DNA from: Pseudomonas aegrilactucae
GTDB taxonomy: Bacteria; Pseudomonadota; Gammaproteobacteria; Pseudomonadales; Pseudomonadaceae
Assembly: GCF_019168305.1 (NCBI RefSeq)
Contig: NZ_JAHTBI010000010.1
Coordinates: forward strand, 270,387-334,386
Reading direction: 5' to 3'
Length of the DNA stretch: 64,000 bases
Shown here: piece after piece, positions 18,329 to 27,278 of the stretch
How the letters are laid out: every line of letters begins with the position of its first letter
Numbering within the stretch: position 1 is the stretch's first letter
Program-made: the position numbers and the translations under genes
Notes under the pieces: model-generated
The model's input: only the letters and a program-made list of their open reading frames with translations
Database searches by the model: none
Told to the model about the DNA's origin: nothing

Positions 18329-19063
18329 TTACCAGCCGCCGGAAGCGCCGCCACCCCCAAAACTGCCGCCACCGCCACTGAATCCGCCACCGCCACCGCC
18401 CAAGCCGCCAAAGCCCCCGCCCAGGCCACCGCCAAAACCGCCGCCACGCCCCCCCGAGCGTCCGCCGCCCAGCCCCTGCACGGCAAACACGATCACGATC
18501 AGCAGGATGAACAGGCCCACGGCCCAGATCGGCGGGCCGTCCTGCCCCGCCCCCGTGATGCCCTGCGCCGGCTCGTCCAGCGGCGCGCCGCCGAGCACCT
18601 GCAGGATCGCCGCAGTGCCCAGCACGATGCCCTGGCTGAACTCGCCGCGCCGGAACGCCGGGGTGATGACGCTGTTGATGATGACCGAGGCCTGCGCATC
18701 GGTCAGGCGCCCTTCCAGGCCGTAGCCGACTTCGATGCGCAGCTTGCGCTCCTGCGCGGCGACGATCAACAGCGCACCGTTGTCCTTGCCCTGCTGGCCG
18801 ATGCCCCAGTGACGCCCGAGCTGATAGCCGTAGTCCTCGATGCTCTGCCCCTGCAGGCTGGCCAGGGTCACCACCACGACCTGCTCGCCGGTGGCCTGCT
18901 CGTGCCCCTTGAGCAATTGCTCGAGCTGGCTGCGCGCGCCGCTGTCGAGCAGCCCGGCGCCGTCCACGACGCGCCCGCTGAGCGCCGGAAACTCCGGCGC
19001 AGCCCACAACACGCCGGTGCTCGCCAGCCATACCAGGCACAGCAGGACCTTGGGCAGACGCAT
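18329..19063 (-). CDS. YgcG-like TPM-domain protein with Gly-rich tail
   Basis: A 244-residue exported membrane protein. A signal peptide (to about residue 21) precedes the TPM domain (residues 28-150: GRVVDGAGLLDSGARSQLEQLL, VVVVTLASLQGQSIEDYGYQLGRHW, ALLIVAAQERKLRIEVGYGLEG). A single membrane helix follows (WAVGLFILLIVIVFAVQGL, about 180-198), then a Gly/Ser/Phe-rich tail of about 45 residues. The tail probably faces the cytoplasm. ATG at 19063 shares its A with the lemA stop (TGATG), so translation is coupled to lemA. Confidence 0.88.
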   Translation of the reverse strand: MRLPKVLLCLVWLASTGVLWAAPEFPALSGRVVDGAGLLDSGARSQLEQLLKGHEQATGEQVVVVTLASLQGQSIEDYGYQLGRHWGIGQQGKDNGALLIVAAQERKLRIEVGYGLEGRLTDAQASVIINSVITPAFRRGEFSQGIVLGTAAILQVLGGAPLDEPAQGITGAGQDGPPIWAVGLFILLIVIVFAVQGLGGGRSGGRGGGFGGGLGGGFGGLGGGGGGFSGGGGSFGGGGASGGW

Positions 19064-19659
19064 CAGAATTTCACTTCAGGTGCCTTCTGGGCATCGGCGC
19101 TGGTCGCCTCGAAGTTCTCGCGCAGCGGCAGGTCGCTGTACATCACGCTGTGCCACAGCCGCCCGGGGAAGGTGCGGATCTCGGTGTTGTAGCGCTGCAC
19201 CGCGGCAATGAAGTCCTTGCGCGCCACGGCGATGCGGTTTTCGGTGCCCTCGAGCTGGGACTGCAAGGCCAGGAAATTCTGGTTGGACTTGAGGTCGGGG
19301 TAGCGCTCCGAGACCACCAGCAAGCGCCCCAGCGCCCCGCCCAGCTGCGCCTGTGCGGCCTGAAACTGACGCAGTTTCTCCGGATCGTCGACGGTACTGG
19401 CGTCCACCTTGATCGACGTGGCCCTGGCCCGCGCCTCGATCACCGCGGTCAGGGTTTCCTGCTCCTGCCGGGCATAGCCTTTGACCGTCTCGACCAGGTT
19501 GGGGATCAGGTCGGCGCGGCGCTGATACTGGTTCTGCACCTGGGCCCAGGCCGCCTTGACCTGTTCGTCGTAGTTGGGAATGTTGTTGATCCCGCAGCCG
19601 GCCAGCAGGCTGGCCAGTATCAGCACCAGCCACGCGCGTGCGCCGTTGATTGCCTGCAT
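19063..19659 (-). CDS. lemA: LemA-family lipoprotein
   Basis: A 198-residue LemA protein. The N-terminus has a lipobox LLAGC (Cys at about residue 22), which many Pseudomonas copies show. The rest is the helical LemA domain: PNYDEQVKAAWAQVQNQYQRRADLIPNLVETVKGYA, then heptad-rich helices with GRLLVVSERYPDLKSNQNF and the closing YNTEIRTFPGRLW. GGAGGG precedes the ATG. It leads the lemA-ygcG-TPM operon and is divergent from bglX, with 184 bp between the starts. Role: an envelope-associated helical bundle working with TPM proteins; the molecular activity is not known. Confidence 0.92.
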   Translation of the reverse strand: MQAINGARAWLVLILASLLAGCGINNIPNYDEQVKAAWAQVQNQYQRRADLIPNLVETVKGYARQEQETLTAVIEARARATSIKVDASTVDDPEKLRQFQAAQAQLGGALGRLLVVSERYPDLKSNQNFLALQSQLEGTENRIAVARKDFIAAVQRYNTEIRTFPGRLWHSVMYSDLPLRENFEATSADAQKAPEVKF

Positions 19660-19843
19660 TGTCGCGACCCTCCGTGATTACCCGTAACACACCGGACTTG
19701 AGGCATAATCCGACGCCGCCGCTGGATCGAAATCGCCCAATCGGCTAAAAGATGCCCCAGCCAACTACAACAATAGCCGCTCCCCCAACTTCGGCCGGAC
19801 AGTCTTGACCGTGACGACTGTCGACGCCTAGAGAACAGAATTC

Positions 19844-22135
19844 ATGAACAAGCTGTGTTTGCTGGGCCTTCTCGTCAGCCTGGCCAGTCAATCGGCCCTG
19901 GCCGAAACATCTGCCGCGCCGTTGCAGGATAAACAGGCGTTCATCGCCAACCTGCTCAAGCAGATGACCGTCGAGGAAAAGATCGGCCAGTTGCGCCTGA
20001 TCAGCATCGGCCCGGAAATGCCGCGCGAAATGATCCGCAAGGAAATCGCCGCCGGGCGTATCGGCGCCACCTTCAACTCGATCACCCGCGACGAAAACCG
20101 GCCGATGCAGGACGCCGCCATGCGCGGGCGCCTGAAGATCCCGATGTTCTTCGCCTACGACGTGATCCACGGCCACCGCACGATCTTCCCGATCAGCCTG
20201 GGCCTGGCCGCCAGCTGGGACATGGACGCGATCGCCACCGTGGGCCGCACCTCGGCCATCGAAGCCGCCGCCGACAGCATCGACATGACCTTCGCACCGA
20301 TGGTCGACATCGCCCGCGACCCACGCTGGGGCCGCACCAGTGAAGGCTTTGGCGAAGACACCTACCTGGTGTCGCGCATCTCCAAGGTGATGGTCGAGTC
20401 GTTCCAGGGCCACAACCCGGCCAATGCCGACAGCATCATGGCCAGCGTCAAGCACTTCGCCCTGTACGGCGCGGTGGAAGGCGGGCGCGACTACAACACG
20501 GTCGATATGAGCCCCACGCGCATGTACAACGAGTACCTGCCGCCCTACCGCGCCGCCATCGATGCCGGCGCCGGCGGCGTGATGGTCGCGCTGAACTCGA
20601 TCAACGGCGTGCCCGCCACCTCCAACACCTGGCTGATGAACGACCTGCTGCGCCGCGACTGGGGCTTCAAGGGCGTGACCGTCAGCGACCATGGCGCGAT
20701 CACCGAGTTGGTGCGCCATGGCGTGGCCGCCGATGGCCGCGAAGCGGCGAAGCTGGCAATCAAGGCCGGCATCGACATGAGCATGAACGACACCCTGTAC
20801 GGCCAGGAACTGCCAGGCCTGCTCAAGTCCGGCGCGGTCAGCCAGGCCGAGCTGGACAACGCGGTGCGCGAGATCCTCGGGGCCAAATACGACATGGGCC
20901 TGTTCGCCGACCCGTACCGCCGCATCGGCCAGGCCAAGGACGATCCGGCCGACACCTACGCCGACAGCCGCCTGCACCGTGAAGCCGCACGCGATGTAGC
21001 CCGCCGCAGCCTGGTGCTGCTGGAAAACCGCGCGCAGACCCTGCCCCTGAAAAAGGCCGGCACCATCGCCCTGGTCGGGCCGCTGGCCGACGCCCCCATC
21101 GACATGATGGGCAGCTGGGCCGCCGCCGGCCGGCCGCACCAGTCGGTCACCGTGCGTGAGGGCCTGCGCCGCGCCCTGGGCGACAAGGCCACGGTGCTGT
21201 ATGCCAAAGGCTCGAACGTGACCGGCGACAAGGCCATGCTCGACTACCTCAACTTCCTCAACTTCGATGCCCCGGAAATCGTCGACGACCCGCGCCCGGC
21301 CGCGGTGCTGATCGACGAAGCCGTCAAGGCAGCCAGGCAGTCGGACGTGGTGGTGGCCGTGGTCGGCGAGTCGCGCGGCATGTCCCACGAGTCGTCCAGC
21401 CGTACCACCCTGGAAATCCCGCCCGTACAGCGCGAGCTGATCAAAGCCCTCAAGGCCACCGGCAAGCCGCTGGTGCTGGTACTGATGAACGGCCGTCCGC
21501 TGTCGCTGGCGTGGGAACGCGAGCAGGCCGATGCGATGCTCGAAACCTGGTTCAGCGGCACCGAAGGCGGCAACGCCATCGCCGATGTGCTGTTTGGCGA
21601 CTACAACCCGTCGGGCAAGCTGGCCATCACCTTCCCGCGCTCGGTCGGCCAGATCCCGATGTACTACAACCACCTGCGCATCGGCCGCCCGTATACCCCG
21701 GGCAAGCCGGGCAACTACACCTCGCAGTACTTCGAGGAGCCCAATGGCCCGCTCTACCCCTTCGGCTACGGCCTGAGCTACAGCGACTTCAGCGTCTCGG
21801 CGCCAAGCCTGTCGGCCAAAACCCTGAAGCAGGGCCAGAGCCTGGAAGCCAGCGTACGCGTGAAAAACACTGGCACGCGTGACGGCGAGACCGTGGTGCA
21901 GTTGTACCTGCAGGACGTCGCCGCCTCCATGAGCCGCCCCGTCAAGGAGTTGAAGAACTTCCAGAAGATCATGCTCAAGGCCGGCGAGGAGCGCACCCTG
22001 CGCTTCACCATCAGCCCGGACGACCTGAAGTTCTACAACAACCAGCTGCAATGGGTGGCAGAACCGGGTGAGTTCAACGTCCAGGTCGGCCTGGACTCAC
22101 AGACCGTGCAACAGCAGCGCTTCGAGCTGCTGTAA
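19844..22135 (+). CDS. bglX: Periplasmic beta-glucosidase (GH3)
   Basis: Hydrolyses beta-linked glucosides in the periplasm. The 763-residue protein has a signal peptide (cleavage near residue 20, SALA-ET), the GH3 N-terminal TIM barrel, the alpha/beta C-terminal domain and a fibronectin III-like tail (FSVSAPSLSAKTLKQGQSLEASV onward). The catalytic nucleophile is Asp282 in GVTVSDHGAI; KHFALYGAVEGGRDYN and MVDIARDPRWGRTSEGFGED are substrate-site motifs. Length matches E. coli BglX (765). A -10-like CATAAT lies near 19703. It is divergent from lemA and followed by the sensor kinase gene with 63 bp between them. Confidence 0.95.
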   Translation: MNKLCLLGLLVSLASQSALAETSAAPLQDKQAFIANLLKQMTVEEKIGQLRLISIGPEMPREMIRKEIAAGRIGATFNSITRDENRPMQDAAMRGRLKIPMFFAYDVIHGHRTIFPISLGLAASWDMDAIATVGRTSAIEAAADSIDMTFAPMVDIARDPRWGRTSEGFGEDTYLVSRISKVMVESFQGHNPANADSIMASVKHFALYGAVEGGRDYNTVDMSPTRMYNEYLPPYRAAIDAGAGGVMVALNSINGVPATSNTWLMNDLLRRDWGFKGVTVSDHGAITELVRHGVAADGREAAKLAIKAGIDMSMNDTLYGQELPGLLKSGAVSQAELDNAVREILGAKYDMGLFADPYRRIGQAKDDPADTYADSRLHREAARDVARRSLVLLENRAQTLPLKKAGTIALVGPLADAPIDMMGSWAAAGRPHQSVTVREGLRRALGDKATVLYAKGSNVTGDKAMLDYLNFLNFDAPEIVDDPRPAAVLIDEAVKAARQSDVVVAVVGESRGMSHESSSRTTLEIPPVQRELIKALKATGKPLVLVLMNGRPLSLAWEREQADAMLETWFSGTEGGNAIADVLFGDYNPSGKLAITFPRSVGQIPMYYNHLRIGRPYTPGKPGNYTSQYFEEPNGPLYPFGYGLSYSDFSVSAPSLSAKTLKQGQSLEASVRVKNTGTRDGETVVQLYLQDVAASMSRPVKELKNFQKIMLKAGEERTLRFTISPDDLKFYNNQLQWVAEPGEFNVQVGLDSQTVQQQRFELL

Positions 22136-22198
22136 GCCGCTGTCATGCTCACGGGGAAGCGCCGTTCGGCCTTCCCCCTTGCCGGGGTACTGCGTGCC

Positions 22199-23956
22199 AT
22201 GCCTTCAACATTCCGTGCCCTGCGCCTGGGCCTGATCCTGCTGCTGATCACTGCCGGCACCCTGCTTGCTGCCGGCTGGGCCATGCACCAGGCCAAACGC
22301 CAGGCGATGCTCGACGACACCCAGCGCGCCAGCCAGCAGTTGGGCCTGTATGCCAACTCGCTGCATACCCTGATCGAACGTTATCGCGCGCTGCCCGCCG
22401 TACTGGCGCTGGACGCCGAACTGATCAACGCCTTGAGTGGCCCGGTGGGCGACGCGACCCGGGACGCGATGAACCGCAAGCTCGAACGCATCAATGGCGC
22501 CGCAAAATCCTCGACCCTGGAACTGCTCGACCACACCGGCCTTGCGGTCGCCGCCAGCAACTGGAACCTGCCCAACAGCTATGTCGGGCAGAACTACGGC
22601 TTTCGACCCTACTTCAAGCAGACCCGCACCCAGGGCAGCGGGCGCTTCTACGCGGTAGGCGTGACCAGTGGCATCCCCGGCTACTTCCTGTCCAGTGCGG
22701 TGCTGGGCAGCGACGGGCGTTTTCTCGGCGCCATGGTGGTCAAGCTGGAGTTTCCCGAGCTGGAGCGCGAATGGCGCCAGGGCAGCGACGTGCTGCTGGT
22801 CAGCGATGCGCGCGGGATCATCTTCATCGCCAACCAGGACGACTGGCGCTACCGCGAGCTCAACCCGCTGTCGGCGGCCGACTTCAACGAACTCGATGCC
22901 ACCCGTCAATACGACAAGCAGGCCTTGTTGCCCCTGCAGCGCCAGGTGCTGACGCGCTTTGACCACAACAGCCACCTGGTGCGCGTGCAGCGCCCCGAGG
23001 GCAGCACCGACTACCTGTGGGAAAGCCTGCCGCTGGAAGCCGAAGGCTGGACCCTGCACCTGCTGCGCAAACCCCAGACCGGCGACGAGGGGCGCAATGC
23101 CGGCCTGGCCGCCGCCGCCCTCTGGCTGACCCTGGTATTTGCCATGCTGTTCGTCAGCCAGCGCCTGCGCCTGGCGCGGTTGCGCAAGCGCAGCCGCGAC
23201 GAACTCAAGCGCCTGGTCGAAGAGCGCACCCGCGAGCTGCGCACCGCCCAGGAAGGCCTGGTGCAATCGACCAAGCTGGCGGCCCTGGGCCAGATGTCCG
23301 CCGCCCTGGCGCATGAACTGAACCAGCCGCTGACCACCCAGCGCATGCAACTGGCAACCCTGCGCCTGCTGCTCGACGGCGAGCGCCTCGAGGAGGCGCG
23401 CCAGGCCCTGCAACCGCTGGAGCAGATGCTCACGCGCATGGCGGCGCTGACCGGGCACCTCAAGACCTTCGCGCGCAACAGCCCCAGTGGCCTGCGCGAA
23501 CGCCTCGACCTGGCCACGGTGGTCGACCAGGCACTGCAGTTGCTCGACCCGCGCATCCGCGCCGAAGGCGTCAGCACCGCACTGTACCTGGCCCGCCCGG
23601 CCTGGGTACGAGGCGACCCGATTCGCCTGGAGCAGGTGCTGATCAACCTGTTGCGCAATGCCCTGGACGCCATGGCCGACAAGACCTTCAAACGCCTTGA
23701 AGTGCGCATCGAAAACGGCCATGAACACTGGCAACTGAGCGTGCTCGACAGTGGCGGCGGCATCAAGGAGGAGCACCTGGACAGCGTGTTCGACCCGTTC
23801 TTCACCACCAAGCCGGTGGGCGAAGGGCTGGGGCTTGGCCTGGCGATTTCCTATGGCATCATCCATGAAGCCGGCGGGCGCCTGCAGGTCGACAACCAGC
23901 CTGGTGGCGCACGCTTCAGTTTCACCCTGCCCTGCGACCCGGAGCCTGCATGCTGA
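22199..23956 (+). CDS. DctB/MifS-family sensor histidine kinase
   Basis: A two-helix membrane kinase of 585 residues from ATG 22199; an earlier in-frame ATG at 22145 gives 603 but has no ribosome binding site and adds no membrane element. Order: helix (LILLLITAGTLLAAGWA), a periplasmic dCache-like sensor with YGFRPYFKQT and GRFYAVGVTSGIPGYFLSSAV, the pattern of dicarboxylate sensors, a second helix near residue 305, a coiled coil, then HisKA (H-box AALAHELNQPLTT) and HATPase_c (NLLRNALDAM, DSGGGI, FFTTKPVGEGLGLGLAIS). It overlaps the response-regulator gene by seven bases. The target is probably the permease at 25454, so the likely signal is 2-oxoglutarate or a related dicarboxylate. Confidence 0.9.
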   Translation: MPSTFRALRLGLILLLITAGTLLAAGWAMHQAKRQAMLDDTQRASQQLGLYANSLHTLIERYRALPAVLALDAELINALSGPVGDATRDAMNRKLERINGAAKSSTLELLDHTGLAVAASNWNLPNSYVGQNYGFRPYFKQTRTQGSGRFYAVGVTSGIPGYFLSSAVLGSDGRFLGAMVVKLEFPELEREWRQGSDVLLVSDARGIIFIANQDDWRYRELNPLSAADFNELDATRQYDKQALLPLQRQVLTRFDHNSHLVRVQRPEGSTDYLWESLPLEAEGWTLHLLRKPQTGDEGRNAGLAAAALWLTLVFAMLFVSQRLRLARLRKRSRDELKRLVEERTRELRTAQEGLVQSTKLAALGQMSAALAHELNQPLTTQRMQLATLRLLLDGERLEEARQALQPLEQMLTRMAALTGHLKTFARNSPSGLRERLDLATVVDQALQLLDPRIRAEGVSTALYLARPAWVRGDPIRLEQVLINLLRNALDAMADKTFKRLEVRIENGHEHWQLSVLDSGGGIKEEHLDSVFDPFFTTKPVGEGLGLGLAISYGIIHEAGGRLQVDNQPGGARFSFTLPCDPEPAC

Positions 23957-25290
23957 ACGCAGTCATGATCGTCGACGACGAAGCCAGTATCCGTATGGCG
24001 GTACAGCAGTGGCTGAGCCTGGCAGGCTTCGAGGTGCAGGTGTTCGAACGCGCCGAAGCCTGCCTGGCGCAACTGCCCGAACACTTCGCGGGGGTGATCC
24101 TCAGCGATGTGCGCATGCCCGGCATGGGCGGCCTGCAACTGCTGGAGCAACTGCAGGCGCACGATGCCGACCTGCCGGTGATCCTGCTCACCGGGCATGG
24201 CGATGTGCCGATGGCAGTGGAAGCCATGCGCAACGGCGCCTACGACTTCCTGGAGAAACCCTTCAGCCCCGAAAACCTGCTCGGCAGCCTGCGCCGCGCA
24301 CTGGAGAAACGCCAGCTGGTGCTGGAGAACCGCCGCCTGCATGAACAGGCCGACCTCAAGGCACGCCTGGAAACCACCTTGCTGGGCATGTCCCAGGGCT
24401 TGCAGCAGTTGCGCCGCCAGGTACTGGACCTGGCCGGGCTGCCGGTCAACGTGCTGATCCGTGGCGAAACCGGCAGCGGCAAGGAGCGGGTCGCACGCTG
24501 CCTGCACGACTTCGGCCCGCGCGCCGCCAAGCCGTTCGTGGCGCTCAACTGTGCGGCCATCCCCGAGCAGCTGTTCGAGGCCGAGCTGTTCGGGCATGAA
24601 AGCGGCGCGTTCACCGGTGCCCAGGGCAAGCGCATCGGCAAGCTGGAGTACGCCAACGGCGGCACCGTGTTCCTCGACGAAATCGAAAGCATGCCACTGG
24701 CCCAGCAGGCCAAGCTGCTGCGCGTGATCCAGGAGCACAAGCTCGAGCGCCTGGGCGCCAACCAGAGCATCAGCGTAGACCTGCGCATCATTGCCGCAAC
24801 CAAGCCCGACCTGTTGCTTGAAGCCCGTGCCGGGCGTTTTCGCGAAGACCTGGCCTACCGCCTGAACGTGGCCGAACTACGCCTGGCGCCGCTGCGTGAG
24901 CGCCGCGAGGACATCCCGCTGCTGTTCGAGCACTTTGCCCGCGATGCCGGCGAACGCCTGGGGCGCAGCGCGCCGCCCTTGAGCGGCGCACAACTGGGCC
25001 AGTTGCTCAGCCACGACTGGCCCGGCAACGTGCGCGAACTGGCCAACGCCGCCGAACGCCATGCGCTGGGCCTGGGCGAACCCGAGACACTGGAGCCGGG
25101 TGCCGGCCAGTCGCTGGCCGCACAACAGGAAGCGTTCGAGGCGCAATGCCTGCGCGCCGCCCTGAGCCGCCATCAGGGCGATATCAAGGCCGTGCTCGAA
25201 GAGCTGCAATTGCCGCGCCGTACCCTCAACGAGAAGATGCAGCGCCATGGCCTGCTGCGCGAAGACTTTCTCGGACGCGACGCCGAGTAG
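23950..25290 (+). CDS. DctD/MifR-family sigma-54 response regulator
   Basis: A 446-residue NtrC-type activator. The receiver domain has VDDE, the phospho-acceptor Asp53 (SDVRMPGM) and the Lys in EKPFSP. The AAA+ domain carries Walker A GETGSGKE, GAFTGA at 219-224 for contact with sigma-54, Walker B GTVFLDEIE and the arginine-finger region. The C-terminal Fis-type helix-turn-helix ends ALSRHQGDIKAVLEELQLPRRTLNEKMQRHG. Translationally coupled to the sensor gene. The permease 163 bp downstream has a sigma-54 promoter, so this protein most likely activates it. P. aeruginosa MifR/MifS control ketoglutarate uptake in the same manner. Confidence 0.93.
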   Translation: MLNAVMIVDDEASIRMAVQQWLSLAGFEVQVFERAEACLAQLPEHFAGVILSDVRMPGMGGLQLLEQLQAHDADLPVILLTGHGDVPMAVEAMRNGAYDFLEKPFSPENLLGSLRRALEKRQLVLENRRLHEQADLKARLETTLLGMSQGLQQLRRQVLDLAGLPVNVLIRGETGSGKERVARCLHDFGPRAAKPFVALNCAAIPEQLFEAELFGHESGAFTGAQGKRIGKLEYANGGTVFLDEIESMPLAQQAKLLRVIQEHKLERLGANQSISVDLRIIAATKPDLLLEARAGRFREDLAYRLNVAELRLAPLRERREDIPLLFEHFARDAGERLGRSAPPLSGAQLGQLLSHDWPGNVRELANAAERHALGLGEPETLEPGAGQSLAAQQEAFEAQCLRAALSRHQGDIKAVLEELQLPRRTLNEKMQRHGLLREDFLGRDAE

Positions 25291-25320
25291 GCGGATTCTT
25301 GCCTACCCATGACACGCAGA

Positions 25321-25338
25321 TGAGCGGATTTCCGCTCA
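25321..25338. promoter_or_regulatory. Palindromic upstream site, candidate activator binding element
   Basis: TGAGCGGATTTCCGCTCA is a perfect 8-bp inverted repeat with a 2-bp spacer. Its centre is about 75 bases upstream of the predicted sigma-54 start site, a usual distance for an enhancer site of an NtrC/DctD-type activator. It has no T-tract, so a terminator for the upstream gene is less likely. Confidence 0.6.
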
Positions 25339-25377
25339 TTCGAGCGCTGTAACCCTTCCAGACCGGGCCTGCGGCAG

Positions 25378-25394
25378 CTGGCACAAGTCCTGCT
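25378..25394 (+). promoter_or_regulatory. Sigma-54 promoter of the ketoglutarate permease
   Basis: CTGGCACAAGTCCTGCT matches the -24/-12 consensus at 15 of 17 places, with the invariant GG (25380-25381) and GC (25392-25393) correctly spaced. It lies 60 bases before the permease ATG and just after a gene for a sigma-54 activator. Confidence 0.8.
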
Positions 25395-25453
25395 ATAGCC
25401 GTATCAGGCTGCGTTTCGGCGCGCTCCACAAAAACAACTAGAAGGATCCTTCA

Positions 25454-26770
25454 ATGGATAACTCCACTTCATTGCCTGCTGGGGCGGCGGCCGCGCCCGC
25501 TGACAAAACCACCTCCAGCCGTCTCAAGTCGATTTTCTCCGGCTCCATCGGCAACATGGTCGAATGGTACGACTGGTACGTCTACGCCGCGTTCTCGCTG
25601 TACTTCGCCAAGGCCTTCTTCCCGGCCGGCAACACCACTACCCAATTGCTCAACACCGCTGCGATCTTCGCCGTGGGCTTCCTGATGCGCCCGATCGGCG
25701 GCTGGCTGATGGGGATCTATGCCGACCGCAAGGGGCGCAAGGCCGCGCTGATGGCCTCGGTGCTGCTGATGTGCGCAGGCTCGCTGGTCATCGCCCTGAC
25801 CCCAAGCTACGAGACCATCGGCGTTGCCGCGCCGGTGCTGCTGGTGATCGCACGCCTGATGCAGGGCCTGTCGGTGGGCGGTGAATACGGCACCTCGGCC
25901 ACCTACCTGAGCGAGATGGCAACCAAGGAACGTCGCGGCTTCTTCTCCAGTTTCCAGTATGTGACGCTGATCTCCGGCCAGCTCATCGCGCTGGCGGTGC
26001 TGATCATCCTGCAGCAGACCCTGACCACCGAGCAGCTGTACTCGTGGGGCTGGCGCGTACCGTTCGTGATCGGCGCGCTGTGTGCGGTGGTAGCGCTGTA
26101 CCTGCGTCGCGGCATGGAAGAAACCGCCTCGTTCACCAAGCAGGAAAAGCCGAAAGAGAGCTCGATGCGCACCCTGCTGCGTCACCCCAAGGAGCTGGCG
26201 ACCGTGGTTGGCCTGACCATGGGCGGCACCCTGGCGTTCTACACCTACACCACCTACATGCAGAAGTACCTGGTGAACACGGTGGGCATGAGCATCAGTG
26301 ACTCGACGATGATCTCGGCGGCCACCCTGTTCCTGTTCATGTGCCTGCAGCCGGTGATCGGCAGCCTGTCGGACAAGATCGGCCGACGTCCGATCCTGAT
26401 CGCCTTCGGTGTGCTGGGCACGATCTTCACCGTACCGATCCTGACCACCCTGCATACCATCCAGAGCTGGTGGGGCGCGTTCTTCCTGATCATGGCGGCG
26501 CTGATCATCGTCAGCGGCTACACCTCGATCAACGCCGTGGTGAAGGCCGAGCTGTTCCCCACCGAGATCCGTGCACTGGGCGTGGGCCTGCCGTATGCGC
26601 TGACCGTGTCGATCTTTGGCGGTACCGCCGAATACGTCGCGCTGTGGTTCAAGAGCATGAACATGGAGACCGGTTACTACTGGTACGTCACCGCGTGCAT
26701 CGCCTGCTCGCTGCTGGTGTATGTGTTCATGAAGGACACCCGCACGCATTCGCGGATCGTGACTGACTGA
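25454..26770 (+). CDS. kgtP: 2-oxoglutarate/dicarboxylate permease (KgtP type, MFS)
   Basis: A 438-residue inner-membrane proton symporter with 12 helices, of the metabolite:H+ symporter group of the MFS that includes KgtP and PcaT. Marks: GNMVEWYDWYVYAAF in helix 1, [19 protein letters not shown] in the 2-3 loop, [20 protein letters not shown], and SGYTSINAVVKAELFPTEIRALGVGLPYA near helix 10. Substrate inferred from similarity to PcaT in this window (54565-55854) and from the adjacent DctB/DctD-type pair. GAAGGATCCTTC, which includes the ribosome binding site, is itself a palindrome. A strong terminator follows at 26788. Confidence 0.85.
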   Translation: MDNSTSLPAGAAAAPADKTTSSRLKSIFSGSIGNMVEWYDWYVYAAFSLYFAKAFFPAGNTTTQLLNTAAIFAVGFLMRPIGGWLMGIYADRKGRKAALMASVLLMCAGSLVIALTPSYETIGVAAPVLLVIARLMQGLSVGGEYGTSATYLSEMATKERRGFFSSFQYVTLISGQLIALAVLIILQQTLTTEQLYSWGWRVPFVIGALCAVVALYLRRGMEETASFTKQEKPKESSMRTLLRHPKELATVVGLTMGGTLAFYTYTTYMQKYLVNTVGMSISDSTMISAATLFLFMCLQPVIGSLSDKIGRRPILIAFGVLGTIFTVPILTTLHTIQSWWGAFFLIMAALIIVSGYTSINAVVKAELFPTEIRALGVGLPYALTVSIFGGTAEYVALWFKSMNMETGYYWYVTACIACSLLVYVFMKDTRTHSRIVTD

Positions 26771-26787
26771 TATACCCAGGCAACACC

Positions 26788-26823
26788 AAAAGGGGGCCTC
26801 CAGCGATGGAGGCCCCCTTTTTC
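26788..26823 (+). terminator. Intrinsic terminator after kgtP
   Basis: The stem GGGGGCCTCC / GGAGGCCCCC (10 bp, loop AGCGAT) is flanked by AAAA and followed by TTTTT. It starts 18 bases after the permease stop. Confidence 0.95.
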
Positions 26824-26965
26824 ATGGGCTTGATTCGGGATCACTCATAAGCATCTATTTATTCGATTTTAATAGCCTGTTATTTGCGCTTTTTTAATCA
26901 ATTTCATCAGCGTAACATCAACCCCACAGCAGCAAACCACCTCTCACTACCCCGGAGCCCCCCCC

Positions 26966-27175
26966 ATGAAAACCAAACTGATCCTGACCCTGGCCCTCTC
27001 TGTACTGGCTGCCAACGCCTTCGCCGAGGACGGCTTCGACCGTACCAAGGCGCACAATTTCGCGATTGAACACGCTCAACCCGCCAAGGTTGCGGAAGAC
27101 GGTTTTGATCGCACCAATGCACACAAATTTGCCGAAGACGGCTTTGACCGCACCAAGGCGCACCGCTTCAGCTAA
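26966..27175 (+). CDS. Small secreted protein with three EDGFDRTxAHxF repeats
   Basis: A 69-residue protein with CGGAG ahead of the ATG. The first 20 residues are a signal peptide ending ANAFA-E. The mature part is almost entirely three copies of a 13-residue unit AEDGFDRT(K/N)AH.F at residues 20-32, 43-55 and 56-68. The DNA of the copies differs mainly at synonymous or chemically mild positions, which suggests selection on the peptide. A UUCG-loop terminator follows 18 bases after the stop, and an AT-rich region precedes the gene, so it is an independent transcription unit. Similar small exported 'AEDG-DRT' proteins occur in Pseudomonas, with no known function. Confidence 0.8.
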   Translation: MKTKLILTLALSVLAANAFAEDGFDRTKAHNFAIEHAQPAKVAEDGFDRTNAHKFAEDGFDRTKAHRFS

Positions 27176-27193
27176 ATACCCTGCAACGCTCAC

Positions 27194-27214
27194 AGCCCGG
27201 CTTCGGCCGGGCTT
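27194..27214 (+). terminator. UUCG-loop hairpin after repeat peptide gene
   Basis: AGCCCGGC-TTCG-GCCGGGCT forms an 8-bp stem with a stable TTCG tetraloop. Only two or three T follow, so termination may be partial. Confidence 0.7.
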
Positions 27215-27278
27215 AGTCGTGTTCAGGGACCGCAAGTCTTGGCACACTGGGCGCCCCCTCCGCCCACAAGGCCCGCTG

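Noticed and set aside
19745..22051. A 768-codon minus-strand frame under bglX
   Set aside because: Antisense shadow of a GH3 enzyme with visible catalytic residues; composition is shadow-like.
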